From assembly GCF_027943255.1 (NCBI RefSeq), contig NC_072892.1, forward strand, positions 160,334,792 to 160,398,791: a stretch of DNA of 64,000 nt. Reading direction: 5' to 3'. Origin of the DNA: Anastrepha obliqua (taxonomy: Eukaryota > Arthropoda > Insecta > Diptera > Tephritidae). A program made the translations under genes and the position numbers. The notes beneath the pieces are model-generated. The model did no database searches, was not told the DNA's origin, and saw nothing but the letters and a program-made list of their open reading frames with translations. The number at the start of each line of letters is the position of its first letter. Positions within the stretch are counted from its first letter, which is position 1. Positions 35,005 to 44,819 of the stretch are shown piece after piece.

Positions 35005-35735
35005 TATCCTCCAAACTGAATAAAGAGGCAAAGCGAATAGGTCTGGTGGTGAACGAGGAAAACGAAGTACATTCTGTCATCAAACAAACAGTCGGCGTAC
35101 TCGTCACTGTCGGCAGTTATGATTTAGAGGTTATAAGAGGCTTCGTTTATTTAGTAATCAGAATTAATACCAATAACAATGTCAGTCTGGTAATCGAACT
35201 AGGAATCTCTCTTGCCAACAAATGCAACTTTAGACTAAGTGGGGAGTTGAGTAGTAAAGTCCTCTCTCGACGAACAAAACTAACACTCTACAAGGATCTC
35301 ATCATAGCCATTTTAACGTATGCCGCAGAAGCTTGGACGATGAGGTATCCTTGTAGTGTTTGAGGGAAAGATTCTGCGGAAGATTTTTGGGCCTTTGCAC
35401 GTTGGCGATAGTGAATATCATACGCGATGGAACGATGTGCTGTATGAGCGTTACGACGGCATAGACATAGCGCAGCAAATAAAGATCCAACGACTACGTT
35501 GGCTGAGTCATGTCGTCCGAATGGATACAAACGCTGCGGCTCGGAAAGTATTCGTGCGGTACGAGCTGGTGGTAGCAGAGGAAGAGAGAGGCCTCTTCTG
35601 CATTGGAAAGATCAGGTGGAGAAAGACTTGGTTTCACTTGGTGTCTCCAAGGCGCTTTGTTAAACTCGGCCCAAATCGCAAAATTCATATCAGACGGTAT
35701 AATAAAATTTTACGAGAAATAATTTTGTAGATCAT
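35005..35735 (+). mobile_element. LINE reverse transcriptase C-terminal half
   Basis: Readable blocks: LNKEAKRIGLVVNEE (about 35016-35060), VIRGFVYL (about 35120-35155), LSSKVLSRRTKLTLYKDLII (about 35250-35310), YAAEAWT (about 35320), then in a new frame FEGKILRKIFGPL (about 35358-35398), IKIQRLRWLSHVVRMDTNAA (about 35480-35540) and IRWRKTW. This is the C-terminal part of a widespread insect non-LTR RT (usual words YGAEAWT, VFERKILRKIFGP, RLRWLGHVVRM). One frameshift near 35350. The same element's extreme 3' end is seen at 42170-42400 on the other strand. Confidence 0.85.
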
Positions 35736-36300
35736 TTTAACCCATTAACCCATTAACCCATTTAACCCATTTTAACCTCCCACAGAGAAGGGTCGTTTTG
35801 GTCCCTTTTTTAGAAAGTCTGAATAAAATGACATTTTGAAGGTCGCTAGAGGGTTAGCACATTCTAGAAAATTATTTGCCATTAAATTTCAGTAGGGACC
35901 CTCTCAGACAAATTCATCATGGAAAAGTTCCAATAAAAAAAAACCGTGTGCCATTCGGAGGCAACGTAAGCCCGTAGGTTTCTCCGTTTGTAGAAAACAT
36001 TAAGGCGCAGCCCACAAATTGGAGGAGGAGCTCGGCCAAACACAAGTTGGTCGGGCAATAACGTTTGGGTGGGCATTTCTTCCAGATTCCACATTCCTTC
36101 TGAATATTTTGAAAGCTACATGTCATTGGTAACTTCTGAATATTTTGACAGCTGGATGTCATTGGTAACTTTCGGCAACTACTGTAATAAAATATTTTGA
36201 AAAACCAATAAGAGTGACCAGATGCCTAGACTCCAGATTCCTTCTGAATATTTTAAAATTGGGAGAACTACTGAAGGTGGGCAGACATCAGCGAGGCTAT
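35736..36300. repeat. Short tandem words: TTAACCCAT run and a 36-bp duplication
   Basis: At 35738-35776 the word TTAACCCATT recurs four times. At about 36098-36169 a unit beginning CTTCTGAATATTTTGA and containing ATGTCATTGGTAAC is present twice in tandem, with two more partial CTTCTGAATATTTT words near 36240. A SINE fragment lies between them (35930-36045). Confidence 0.7.
35930..36045 (+). mobile_element. SINE body fragment, diverged
   Basis: Plus orientation. It contains CCGTAGGTTTCTCCGTTTGT, AAGGCGCAGCCCACAAATTG and GAGGAGGAGCTCGGCCAAAC, matching the second half of the SINE body, without head or 3' tail. More diverged than the other copies. Confidence 0.7.
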
Positions 36301-36530
36301 CCGGAAGCTCATTAATTTATTATTAAATTTTTTATTTATTTATTTTATTAAATTATTTTTATTTGTTTATTTTTATTTATATTATTATATTTATTTTATT
36401 AATTAATTTTTATTTGTTTATTTTTTATTTATTTATTTTATTTATTCATTTTATTAGTTAATTTTTATTTATTTATTAAATTTTTGTATTTTATTTATTT
36501 ATTTTATTTTATTTCCAGTGTGTTTTAGAA
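36301..36530. repeat. T-rich low-complexity tract (TTTATTTATTTT)n
   Basis: About 220 bp of TTTATT/TTTATTTATT words with rare other bases, similar in kind to the larger tract at 44820-47040 and with the same strand bias. Confidence 0.85.
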
Positions 36531-38930
36531 TTTATTAATCTCGTACGCAACTGCGCATGCGTTAAAATTTTCCTTATTCTCTCGAAAGTTCCGCATGTCT
36601 CTACTCTTATACAAACCCGCCTACCCGCCCTCACCATTAGTTATCTATGAGTAGAGGACATTTTAACACAGTTAACTCACACCACCCGACAATAATTCAA
36701 AACAGCAACTAACCAACAAAAACCAGCCCACTAGATGGAGGCACACATGCACAACCACCACCAGACGAATAGCGAAGCAGCGCTAAAAGCACGAAGAAGT
36801 AGGCACAACCAAAATCGATTTTCGCTTTGCGTGCACGTCCCCAAACGCTATGTTGTTGTTTTCTGTTGCGAGCAGCGCCTCACAGCAGTTGCGACACTCT
36901 GCTCATAGTAGACTCAACACCGATGTACTCTGAACTATCTTAATAGGCATGCCATGCAATTTACTGCACCATTAAATGAACGCTTCCCGAAAAGCAAGAA
37001 CCTTTTAACTATTAGCTGGTCACCTTTGCTGAACCGTGGAAAATTTTCAATTCTCTTTTAAACGCGCTCTCTGAACCCACTGCCAACAGCGACAGTTGGG
37101 CTATCACCACGCAGCAGCTGTCATTGCGGTTGATGTAGAAGCAGGAGCAGAGGCAGCGGCGAGAACAGAGTCAAAGCAAAAGTCCTTGCAGCCTACTTTG
37201 CGGCGCGGATTTAGCTTGTGTGTCAACATTAACGAAGTGAATGACAACGAACGGCGACAGCAGCACAACTTAATTCTTGCACTGTCGTCCGCGTGTGTGA
37301 GTGCGGTGAGGGGTAATGGTGCAGGCGCTTCTGCTGATTTTCGCGGTGGTCGGATTGACAACACATTCGTAGGCACATACACAGCCACACATGTGCGTAT
37401 GCTGATGTATGTGTGGATTTGAATTTGTTCGCATACATTTTTCGGCTTTTCGTCAGCGTGTATGCAAAGCAACAACAACAACAACAACAACTGCCACAAT
37501 AATGCTACAAAAGAGAATTTGTTGCAAGGGAATTCATGAGCGCATCATTGAATTCCACACTTCGGCGCGCACCACCCCATCGGACCATCAGTCAAGGCAG
37601 GGAGGGCAGCAGCCATCGAGCACCAACCGAAATGAGTCAAGCGTGATTTCCATTGTCCTCAAGCCAACTGCTATCCCCCACTGCTGCGTTTACTGCTGCA
37701 TGCCAAATGGAATGAGGCATGTTCTTGTGCTTGTTGGTGTTGTTGTTGCCATAGGACTTGCGCTCGTTGGCAATGGGAAATGTGCCATTTAGAATTTTTC
37801 GACACTTTTATGGAATTTTGGCCATCCAACACGTTTTATCGGCATGCCAGTGCATTAACGACGAAATGAGTTGTCAAGCAGCCAGCCATTCGGGCATCCA
37901 GCGCGCCACGCAAAGCTGTGTCAAGCCCAGCTAAATTGCCAGTCAGCCTGCCTGCCTGCCTGCCCACCCTGCCTACGCCAGCCAGCCAGCAGCAAAGCAC
38001 ATCACACATTCAGGCTATGTCAGTCGCTGCTACTCAACGCACGACCGCGGCGCCATCAGCAATGGCTTTGATTCTGCACACCCCCCAGCGGCGAAATGTG
38101 CCATTCGCGCTACCAATTCTAACGGCCGCTTTGCTGCCTGACTGGCTGGCCATTTGCTTGGTTTCGCTTGCCAATTTCAGATATCCCACCGATATGACAC
38201 ACTCGTAAGCCCATCCTGCCTTGCTGACATCACTGCTGTTGCGCACCAGCTTTAGCGTTGGCATGATTTTTAATTTTTGCTCGAATGCTTTTCGCTACGT
38301 CTTTCAGTTTCACTGAGCACGTTAAATTTGGCTATGCCAACAACACAAACAACAGCCGCATTGGCAATGGCAAGACTTTTGTTCATAAGATATTTATGTA
38401 AATGCTCCACTTTCCTGTTCTATTTCTGTCGTTCACCACTTCGGCGCGTTATCCTGCGCGCTTCCATATCCTGCACGTAGTCGCAGTTATTTCCAAATCG
38501 TATGCTCAGGCATGCATCCTACAATTTACCAGTCAGAAATTCATGAAAGCCATAAGTGCACTTACGAAAACCTCTCCATCTGGACACGAATATGGCATTT
38601 TAATTAATTCCATCTTTAAAAGTTTACAGCAAAAAAATAAAAATAGCGTTTGAAAATGTGTGTGAAGCGTTGAAAGCTCGAACATTCAGCTCTTCAATTC
38701 CCTCTCGAAAAACAAATTTTTTTTTCTTCAGATAAATTTCTTGCATACGTGCATTTGATGGTATTATGTAAATAAATACGAATTTAAGAGCGAAATTGCT
38801 GAACTTAATATGATGGCAAAAAAAAAATGTTTAAACCAAATTGATTTAACAAAATTTTGTTATAAAAAGTTTTTATTATTTAAAAATGTTACTTACATTT
38901 TCACAAAAAAGTACTGGGAATTGTTCAATG
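36531..38930. other. Non-coding stretch, richer in G+C, no gene seen
   Basis: Less A/T-rich than its surroundings. Holds (CAACAA)n near 37469-37490, CTGC/CAGC words near 37940-38000 (a short GCCTGCCTGCCTGCC run) and CACACA/GTGTATG words. Overlapping frames on both strands (37096-37499, 37409-37792, 37871-38264) have repeat-driven composition and no domain. It could be regulatory intron DNA, since transposon remains are absent, but I cannot support any particular site. Confidence 0.45.
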
Positions 38931-40440
38931 AAACGCAAAATAATGGTTTAATCATCAAAATTTATTTTGTCGCCTTCAAAATCGGCTCCATTCGAAGCAA
39001 TACACATAAGCCAACGATTAGTCCAGTTATCAAAGCACCTTTTAAATACGTTTAAAGAGATTTTCTTCAGCTCCTTCAGCGAATTCTCCTCAATGGTCAC
39101 TATCGACTCAAAACGGCGCCCGCGGAGTGCCAATTTACGTTTTGGGAGAGGGAAAAAGGCACAGGGGGCTAAATCCGGTTGTGGCTACGACGGTTGTTCG
39201 ATGGTATTTGTCGAGTGTTTGTACAAAAAAGTGTTCACAATATGAGCCTTGTGAGACGGCGCGTTTTTATGGCACAAGATCCATGAGTTTGCCTTCCACA
39301 AATTTGGCCGTTTGCTAGGCACATTCTCTCTCAAACGTCACATAACTTCCAAATAATCCAAATAACATTCTTTATTTCCCGTAGAACCATTTGGAACGAA
39401 TTCCGAGTGCGCAATATCATAATAATCAAAGAGAACGAGTAGCTTGACTTTCACTTTTGACCGACTTTGACCTCGTTTTTTGGGTTTCGACTAATGTGGA
39501 TGACGCCGTTCAGCCGTCTGTTGACTGGTTTGCATGTCAAACTCATATACAGGGTTTGATTGAAATGTAATGAGCCTTCCCGTGCGGAGCGTCTGCCAAG
39601 AAAGCTGAAGAGGAGGCTTTTCGACTCCATCGAGGTGATCCAAAAAACTGTGAAATCCGAATTGAACGCGAATCCGGCGGATGAGTTTAAAAAATGTTTC
39701 CTGCAGTGGAAAGACCGCTACCAGCGGTATATTGACGCTCAAGGGTCTTATTTTGAAGAATATTAGTTGTATAAGCCAAAAGGTTTAATAAAACTGCTTA
39801 AAAAAATAAGGCTCTGTACTCACGTCCCATCACCTGTTATGATACGCTGGATAAACGTTGGGTCCGAATTAACTTGCTCAAGCATGTCTTCAGCCACCTT
39901 CTGCCGATGAATTTTTTGAAAAAAATTCAACTCGCTTGGAACAAGTCGAGCGAGCCATGCGTCTCATGCCCAATTGATGGAGCAAAATCTTGCGAATTGG
40001 TTCGTGAGACACGCTAAGGTCACGAGCTATCTCCTTCAAACTTAAATTAAGGTTTTCCAGCACCATTTTCTTCACTTTGTCGACGTTTTCATCCATTGAA
40101 GACGTTGATGAGCGACCAGATCGAGGCAAATCCTCCACGAATTTTCGGCCCTCTGCAAAAGTCTTATACCATTCGTAGACCCATGTACCGTATTTTTGAT
40201 AAAGCACACTCGTCGAAGGCTTTCTGCAACATTTTCAATGATTCGACCCACGAAATCCCGTTCAAAACACAAAATTTAAGACAAATTCGATCTTCGATAT
40301 TTTTATCCATAGTTAAAATCGCAGAGCAAACCGGTGGTTGACTGACATAATTAAATGCCAAAAACAAGCTGATTGACAGATCAGGCTCAAACTCTGCGAC
40401 ACTATAGAGGACAGTTGTACCAACATTTCAGCAAAAAAAA
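38930..40440 (-). mobile_element. mariner (DD34D) copy, interrupted by another mariner
   Basis: Minus strand. N-terminus near 40310: MDKNIEDRICLKFCVLNGIS, then WYKTFAEGRKFVEDLPRSGR (about 40170-40110), LSLKEIARDLSVSHEPIRKI (helix-turn-helix, about 40050-39990), the first-Asp neighbourhood RIITGD then VYEFDMQTSQQTAE (split by the insertion at 39550-39816), CHKNAPSHKA (about 39275; the Asp of the usual HHDN is Lys), then APCAFF (about 39180; the Asp of PCDFF is Ala) and the C-terminus LRGRRFESIVTIEENSLKE to FEGDKINFDD at about 38948. Two of three catalytic acids are gone, besides stops and frameshifts. The exact TIRs were not resolved. Confidence 0.8.
39550..39816 (+). mobile_element. Internally deleted mariner nested in another mariner
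   Basis: Starts CAGGGTTTGATTGAAATG after TA (39548-39549) and ends in GGCTCTG before TA (39817-39818); the ends are imperfect inverted repeats. It holds only the C-terminal 60-odd residues of a mariner transposase: LKRRLFDSIEVIQKTVKSEL, KKCFLQWKDRYQRYI, AQGSYFEE (about 39610-39765). Removing it restores the surrounding transposase between TGD and VYEFDM. A 267-bp deletion derivative. Confidence 0.85.
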
Positions 40441-40518
40441 AAAATAGACATACTTGTATGCGTAACGCGCGCTTTTTAAATGAACAATTCTCGATATTTT
40501 TTTCACAGATTGTACATA

Positions 40519-42088
40519 CTAGGTTGTTCAATAACTTTTGCGGTTCGATAAGAAAAACACAATTTTATGGTTTGAAATACATTTTTTTATTCAGTATAGT
40601 CTCCTTGATGACGGTGGCCCCCGTAGCCGGGCATAAAACACCAAAATGAAGAGTGTTGTTTCTAATAGTGGTCGCCCCTCGGCAGGCATTGGCAAGCCGC
40701 CGAGTGTATGTATTTCTGCCATGAAAAATCTCCTCTTAAAATATCTGCCGTTCGTAGTCGGCTTGAGACTGTAGGTCTCCCCATTTGTGGAACAACATCA
40801 AGACGCACGTTACAAGTAGGAGCTCGGGCAAACACCCAGAAAGGGTGTACGCGCCAATTATGTATGTATATATACAGTCTCCCTGAACATCAATACACAT
40901 TTCCCAACGAGACTCCAATTTATGAACTCCATCGCTGAAGGGAGAATCTGGAAGCGCTGCAAAATACGCTTCCACAGCTGTTATGGCCTCAACATTTGGT
41001 GAAAAATGCTTTTCACGCATGAATTTTTTTTTTAATTCTGAAAACAGGTGGAAGTGGCAAGGGGCCAAATGAGGTGGATGCTTCAACAATTCGAACTTTA
41101 ATTCGTAAATTTGAATCATTGTCAAAATGTTCTTGTGACTCGGTGCATTATTCTAATGAAAAAGAATTTCTTTTATTTTGTAAACTGGGTGTTTTTCACG
41201 ATTTTTTCTCTTCAGCTGATCTAAAAGCTTACAATAATATTCAGAATTTATGGCTTTACCAGTGTGCAAGTAATCCACAAATAAAATTCCTTTCGCATCC
41301 CAAAAAACTGATAAACCTTCTTGACCAATTTCTCGGAACGAACTCTTTTCGGAGCCGAAAAAACAGGCTCACACCACTCTTTAGCCTCCTGTTTTAATTT
41401 GAGATCATAATGATAGATCCAAGTCTCATCCCTGGTGATAAATCGACGCACAAAATCCACTTTATCCTTTCGAAAGCGCCCTAAATGTTGTTGAGAAAGT
41501 CGCATTCGAATGTGCTTTTCTTCCTTTGTCAGCGAATGCGGCACCCATTGAGCACACAGCTTTCTGAAACCCAATGCTTTAGTTCAAAAATTACTTACAC
41601 CGCCCAGTGAAGTGCATAGGGCCTCTACTAAATCTCTTTGGTCACTCGACGATTTTCTAATACAATATTCTGTATTTTTTCTACGATTTCTGGTGTCGTT
41701 GTTGCTTTTGAACGTCCTTGGGATGGATCATCTTTAAGGCTTATACGGCCACATAGAAATTCAGCAACCCATCTTTCTACTGCACCAATTTATGGCGAAA
41801 AGTCCTAATACACTTTCAACTTTCGTTTATAAATTTCCTTTGCTTTTAAACCTCCCAAAAATAAAAATTCAATCACGGCACAATACTTGACTTTTTCCAC
41901 TGTAGAAAATACTGTGGCACGTCGATACTAAATGCCTTGTAAACAAAGAATGAATGAAGAGATTGAAATGAAACTTCAAATACGTCCATATTTGGAGTTG
42001 GAGTGTACCGACATAACAAACAAAAAAAGATGTAGGCTAGTAGCAACGCCCTCTCTTATCGAACGGCAAAACTTTTTGAACAACCTAG
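40519..42088 (-). mobile_element. mariner (DD34D) copy holding a SINE
   Basis: TIRs CTAGGTTGTTCAATAACTTT (from 40519) and, on the minus strand from 42088, CTAGGTTGTTCAAAAAGTTT, continuing into GCGGTTCGATAAGA-like sequence. TA lies on both sides (40517-40518, 42089-42090). Minus-strand transposase remains: LCAQWVPHSLTKEEKHIRM (about 41555-41500), FITRDETWIYHYDLKLKQEA (about 41445-41385, first Asp), then HPPHLAPCHFHLFSELKKKF (about 41085-41025; the last Asp is His) and the C-terminus DGVHKLESRWEMCIDVQGD to about 40890. Frameshifts and the D-to-H change make it inactive. Without the SINE it would be about 1.3 kb, the normal length. Confidence 0.9.
40609..40875 (+). mobile_element. SINE copy in a mariner, with target-site duplication
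   Basis: Plus orientation. Damaged head CCCCGTAGCCGGGCATAAA near 40618, body GGTCGCCCCTCGGCAGGCA to GTAGGAGCTCGGGCAAACAC, and 3' end GGGTGTACGCGCCAATTATG with (TA)n near 40845-40875. AGTCTCCTTGA (40598-40608) and AGTCTCCCTGA (40876-40886) flank it, an 11-bp duplication with one mismatch. The B-box part of the head is deleted. Confidence 0.9.
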
Positions 42089-42169
42089 TACTGATACTAT
42101 TTTTAAGTTATAATGAAAAAACAACAAGTAATGGTTGCACTAGAATACTCTTTGAAAGAAACGTGGTTG

Positions 42170-42400
42170 CCTTCTTCTTCTTAATTGGCGCGTTAACCGT
42201 TTACGCGATTTTGGCCGAATTTAACAAAGCGCGTCAGTCGTTTCTTTTTCGTGCTAACCGGCGCCAGTTGCACACACCAAGTGAAGCCAAGTCCTTCTCT
42301 ACCTGATCTTTCCCACGCAGAGGAGGCCTTCCACTTCCTCTGCTACCTGTGGTACCGCATCGAATACTTTCAGAGCCGGGGCATTTGTATCTATTCGGAT
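42170..42400 (-). mobile_element. LINE 3' end, same family as 35005-35735
   Basis: Minus-strand reading IDTNAPALKVFDAVPQVAEE, LLCVGKIR and RTWLHLVC (about 42400-42255) matches DTNAAARKVFV, LFCIGKIR and TWFHLV of the plus-strand LINE at 35005. The 3' end continues GGTTAACGCGCCAATTA and closes with (GAAGAA)n at about 42170-42182. That 3' end resembles the 3' end of the SINE family. Confidence 0.8.
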
Positions 42401-42608
42401 ACCACTTGGATTAAAAAAATATTTCTTCAACCTTTCGAGCAGAACTGAAGAGGTAAACATTCTGGAATTTTTCATACGTTTCAAAGAAAATTATGTATTC
42501 AACAGAACTGTAGGCAAAATCATGGTACAAAAAATAAGGTAGTTTCACTCAAGGATGTTAGATTACCACGTTTCACCAACTACTGTCTGACTACTGTCAA
42601 ACTAAATA

Positions 42609-43525
42609 AAGGCTGGTTAAGTTTCAAAAGCCGGTGTTCATTTTGAATAAAATACAATTTTTTTATGAAATTATTGTCATTTTTCTTTATTATGATAATA
42701 TTGGCTGAATTATGTATGGAACAAAATATTGGACAAATAACCGCCGCGGCACACCTCCATCCGATGGTCTAAATTTTCGAGGACGCTGAGACAGAATTGA
42801 GGTTCTATGCCGCTAATGTGTCGAATTATCTCATCCTTTAGCTCTTGAATTGTTGCTGGCTTATCGACGTACACCTTTTCTTTCGAATAGCCCCAAAGAA
42901 AGAAGTCCAATGGTGTGAAATCACATGATTTCGGCGGCAAATTGACATCGCCGCGACGTGAGATTATTCGACCATCAAATTTTTCGTGCAAAAGAGCCAG
43001 TGTTTCGTTAGCTGTGTGGCTAGTGCCACCGTCCTGTTGAAACCACATATCGTCCACATCCATATCTTCCAATTCGGGCCATAAAAAGTTCGTTACCATC
43101 TCACGAAAGCGAACACTATTCACAGTAACTGCCTGACCGGCATCATTTTGGAAAAAATACGGCTCAATGATGTCGCCGGCCCAAAACCGCGCCAAACAGT
43201 CACTCTTTGTGGGTGCATTGGTTTTTCGGCAATCACTTTTGGATTATCATTCGCCCACATGCAGGAATTCTGCTTATTGACGAATCCACTGAGGTGAAAA
43301 TGTGCCTCATCACTGAAGATGAAGTGCGCGATATGCATTTTGATTTGAACGCCCGTTTTCATAATAAGCCTGAATAAACTTTAACGCGTTGCTAGATTGT
43401 GTATCTTTCCATGGTTCAAATTGAGTTAATCTGAAATTGAAAAATGTCAAATGAGATGCAGAAAAGAACTTGACGTTTAGGTGTGGTTTACATTCAACAT
43501 CGGCCCTTAAAGTTTAACCACCCTT
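42609..43525 (-). mobile_element. DD41D mariner-family element, N-terminus deleted
   Basis: Ends AAGGCTGGTTAAGTTTCAAA (from 42609) and, on the minus strand from 43525, AAGGGTGGTTAAACTTTAAG, with TA outside (42607-42608, 43526-43527). Minus-strand transposase: FIFSDEAHFHLSGFVNKQN (about 43330-43265, first Asp), VTVWRGF, then (after a frameshift) FFQNDAGQAVTVNSVRF, WFQQDGGTSHTANETLALL (about 43055-43000, second Asp) and LPPKSCDFTPLDFFLWGY (about 42950-42890, third Asp). There are 41 residues between the last two Asp. The three acids survive, but about a third of the N-terminal DNA-binding part is missing. Confidence 0.9.
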
Positions 43526-43526
43526 T

Positions 43527-43920
43527 ACATATTTTGGTGTTCAGCGATGAAGCCCATTTTTTGCTTCATGACTACGTCACCCCGAAGCCATTCCAGAACA
43601 GCCATTACATCCATTGGCTAGGAGGAATCATCGACCCATATTTCCTCAAAGACGAGTTTAGCGCCAAAGTAACCGTGAATGACGAACTCTATCGCGCCTG
43701 TGGTAAACAATTTGTTGATGCCAGAAATTGAAGCTCGTGATTTCCACAACATTTGATTCCGAAAAAAACGGCACTATTTTCTCTATAGTCCGTGAAACAA
43801 TGGATTTACTACGTCGTCGTTTCGGTGAGCAATTTATATCGTGTTCCGGACCAGCGGATTGGCCACAAAGATCGTGCGATATCACACCTTTAGTCTTTTA
43901 CTTGCGGGAGAATAGATAAT
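43527..43920 (+). mobile_element. Second DD41D fragment, opposite orientation
   Basis: Plus strand: LVFSDEAHFLLHDYV (about 43540-43585), GGIIDPYFLKDEFSAKVTVN (about 43620-43680), then in another frame RRRFGEQFISCSGPADWPQR (about 43811-43870) and CDITPLVFYL (about 43875-43905), where the last catalytic Asp is Val. The middle, including the QQD block, is lost. It begins directly after the right TIR of the element at 42609-43525. Confidence 0.8.
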
Positions 43921-44345
43921 CTTGTGCCTGATCGATGCTTTTTTTTCAAAATTAACAATATGGCGGCCTCAGGAAATATTTTTTTCAGAAACCGACAATT
44001 AATTGCTTAAAACAAAAACGAAATTTTTGCAAAAAAAAAATCCTTCGATCAGGCACGAGTTTTTTTTTTTTCAAAATCAATGTATTGTAAATATTATTGA
44101 AATCTACCAAGCGGCTTTTAAGTTTCAGTGATAGCCAGTTCAAAAAATATAGTTTTAAGAAAAACGCATTTAAAGTTTTGCTTTCTGCTCCGGAGCGCCC
44201 GAGCGCCCTTTGTAAATTGTTGAATAACTCGAGAAGCATTTATCGGATTCACTTCAAATTTTCACACAACATTTTTAAGATATTATACTTTAAGAAAATG
44301 CAAAAACAAAACTCTATTTTTTGAAAATTCTGACTACCCCTAACA
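43921..44345 (+). mobile_element. Relative of the TTAA MITE at 62833-63550
   Basis: The right half shares ordered words with the MITE at 62833-63550: GAAAAACGCATTTAAAG (GAAAAACGCGTTTAAAG there), CACTTCAAATTTTCACACAA, TTAAGATATTATA and a final CTGACTACCCCTAA in place of CATACTACCCCCTTAA. The left half holds ATCGATGC and GATCAGGCACGAG words. No coding content. Ends not resolved. Confidence 0.6.
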
Positions 44346-44819
44346 ACTTAATAGCCATTTTATTCCATAAAAGTTATTGCCTCTCATCGAGTGAACCGGG
44401 CTGTATGTCTACACACTCAATGCTTCTACTCCCATTTTTAAAAAACTATAAATGTAAGAAAAACTCACACAAATCCTTTTGCTATTGCTTTTCAAATGCG
44501 TTTTATTAAAAACTCTCAATTCATTTGTTCAATCAACAAGTTCGTAGTCATATTTTTCATTTGTCACTTCAACAATTCTTATGTATGTGTGTGTGTATGT
44601 ATGTGTGTATGCGCTTTGCATATTTCATTGCTTTGTATAATAATACGCAGCAGTTTGTATGTAATTAGTACAATTCATATTGATAAAACTTTATTAGTGT
44701 TGATTTTGTGTTGGTATGTGTTGCCTTTGATGCGATATTTTCAAACGGCAATTATTTATTAATTGTTTATTTTGTTAATTTTTACATAAATTCAGCGTTT
44801 AGGCACGCAATTTATGCGT
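44346..44819. other. Non-coding spacer with a GTATGT microsatellite
   Basis: No gene. A (GTGT/ATGT)n stretch at about 44581-44612; otherwise ordinary A/T-rich sequence leading into the T-rich tract. Confidence 0.55.

Noticed and set aside
34844..35107. 87-residue protein on the minus strand
   Set aside because: It overlaps the start of a LINE RT on the plus strand and shares words with a LINE region near 29.7 kb.
35738..35776. Telomere-like repeat
   Set aside because: TTAACCCATT is not a telomere unit, and flies of this group use other telomere mechanisms. Only four words are present.
37096..38264. Several overlapping frames of 66-131 residues
   Set aside because: Driven by CAG/CAA/CTGC words. 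None has a recognisable domain and the strands overlap.
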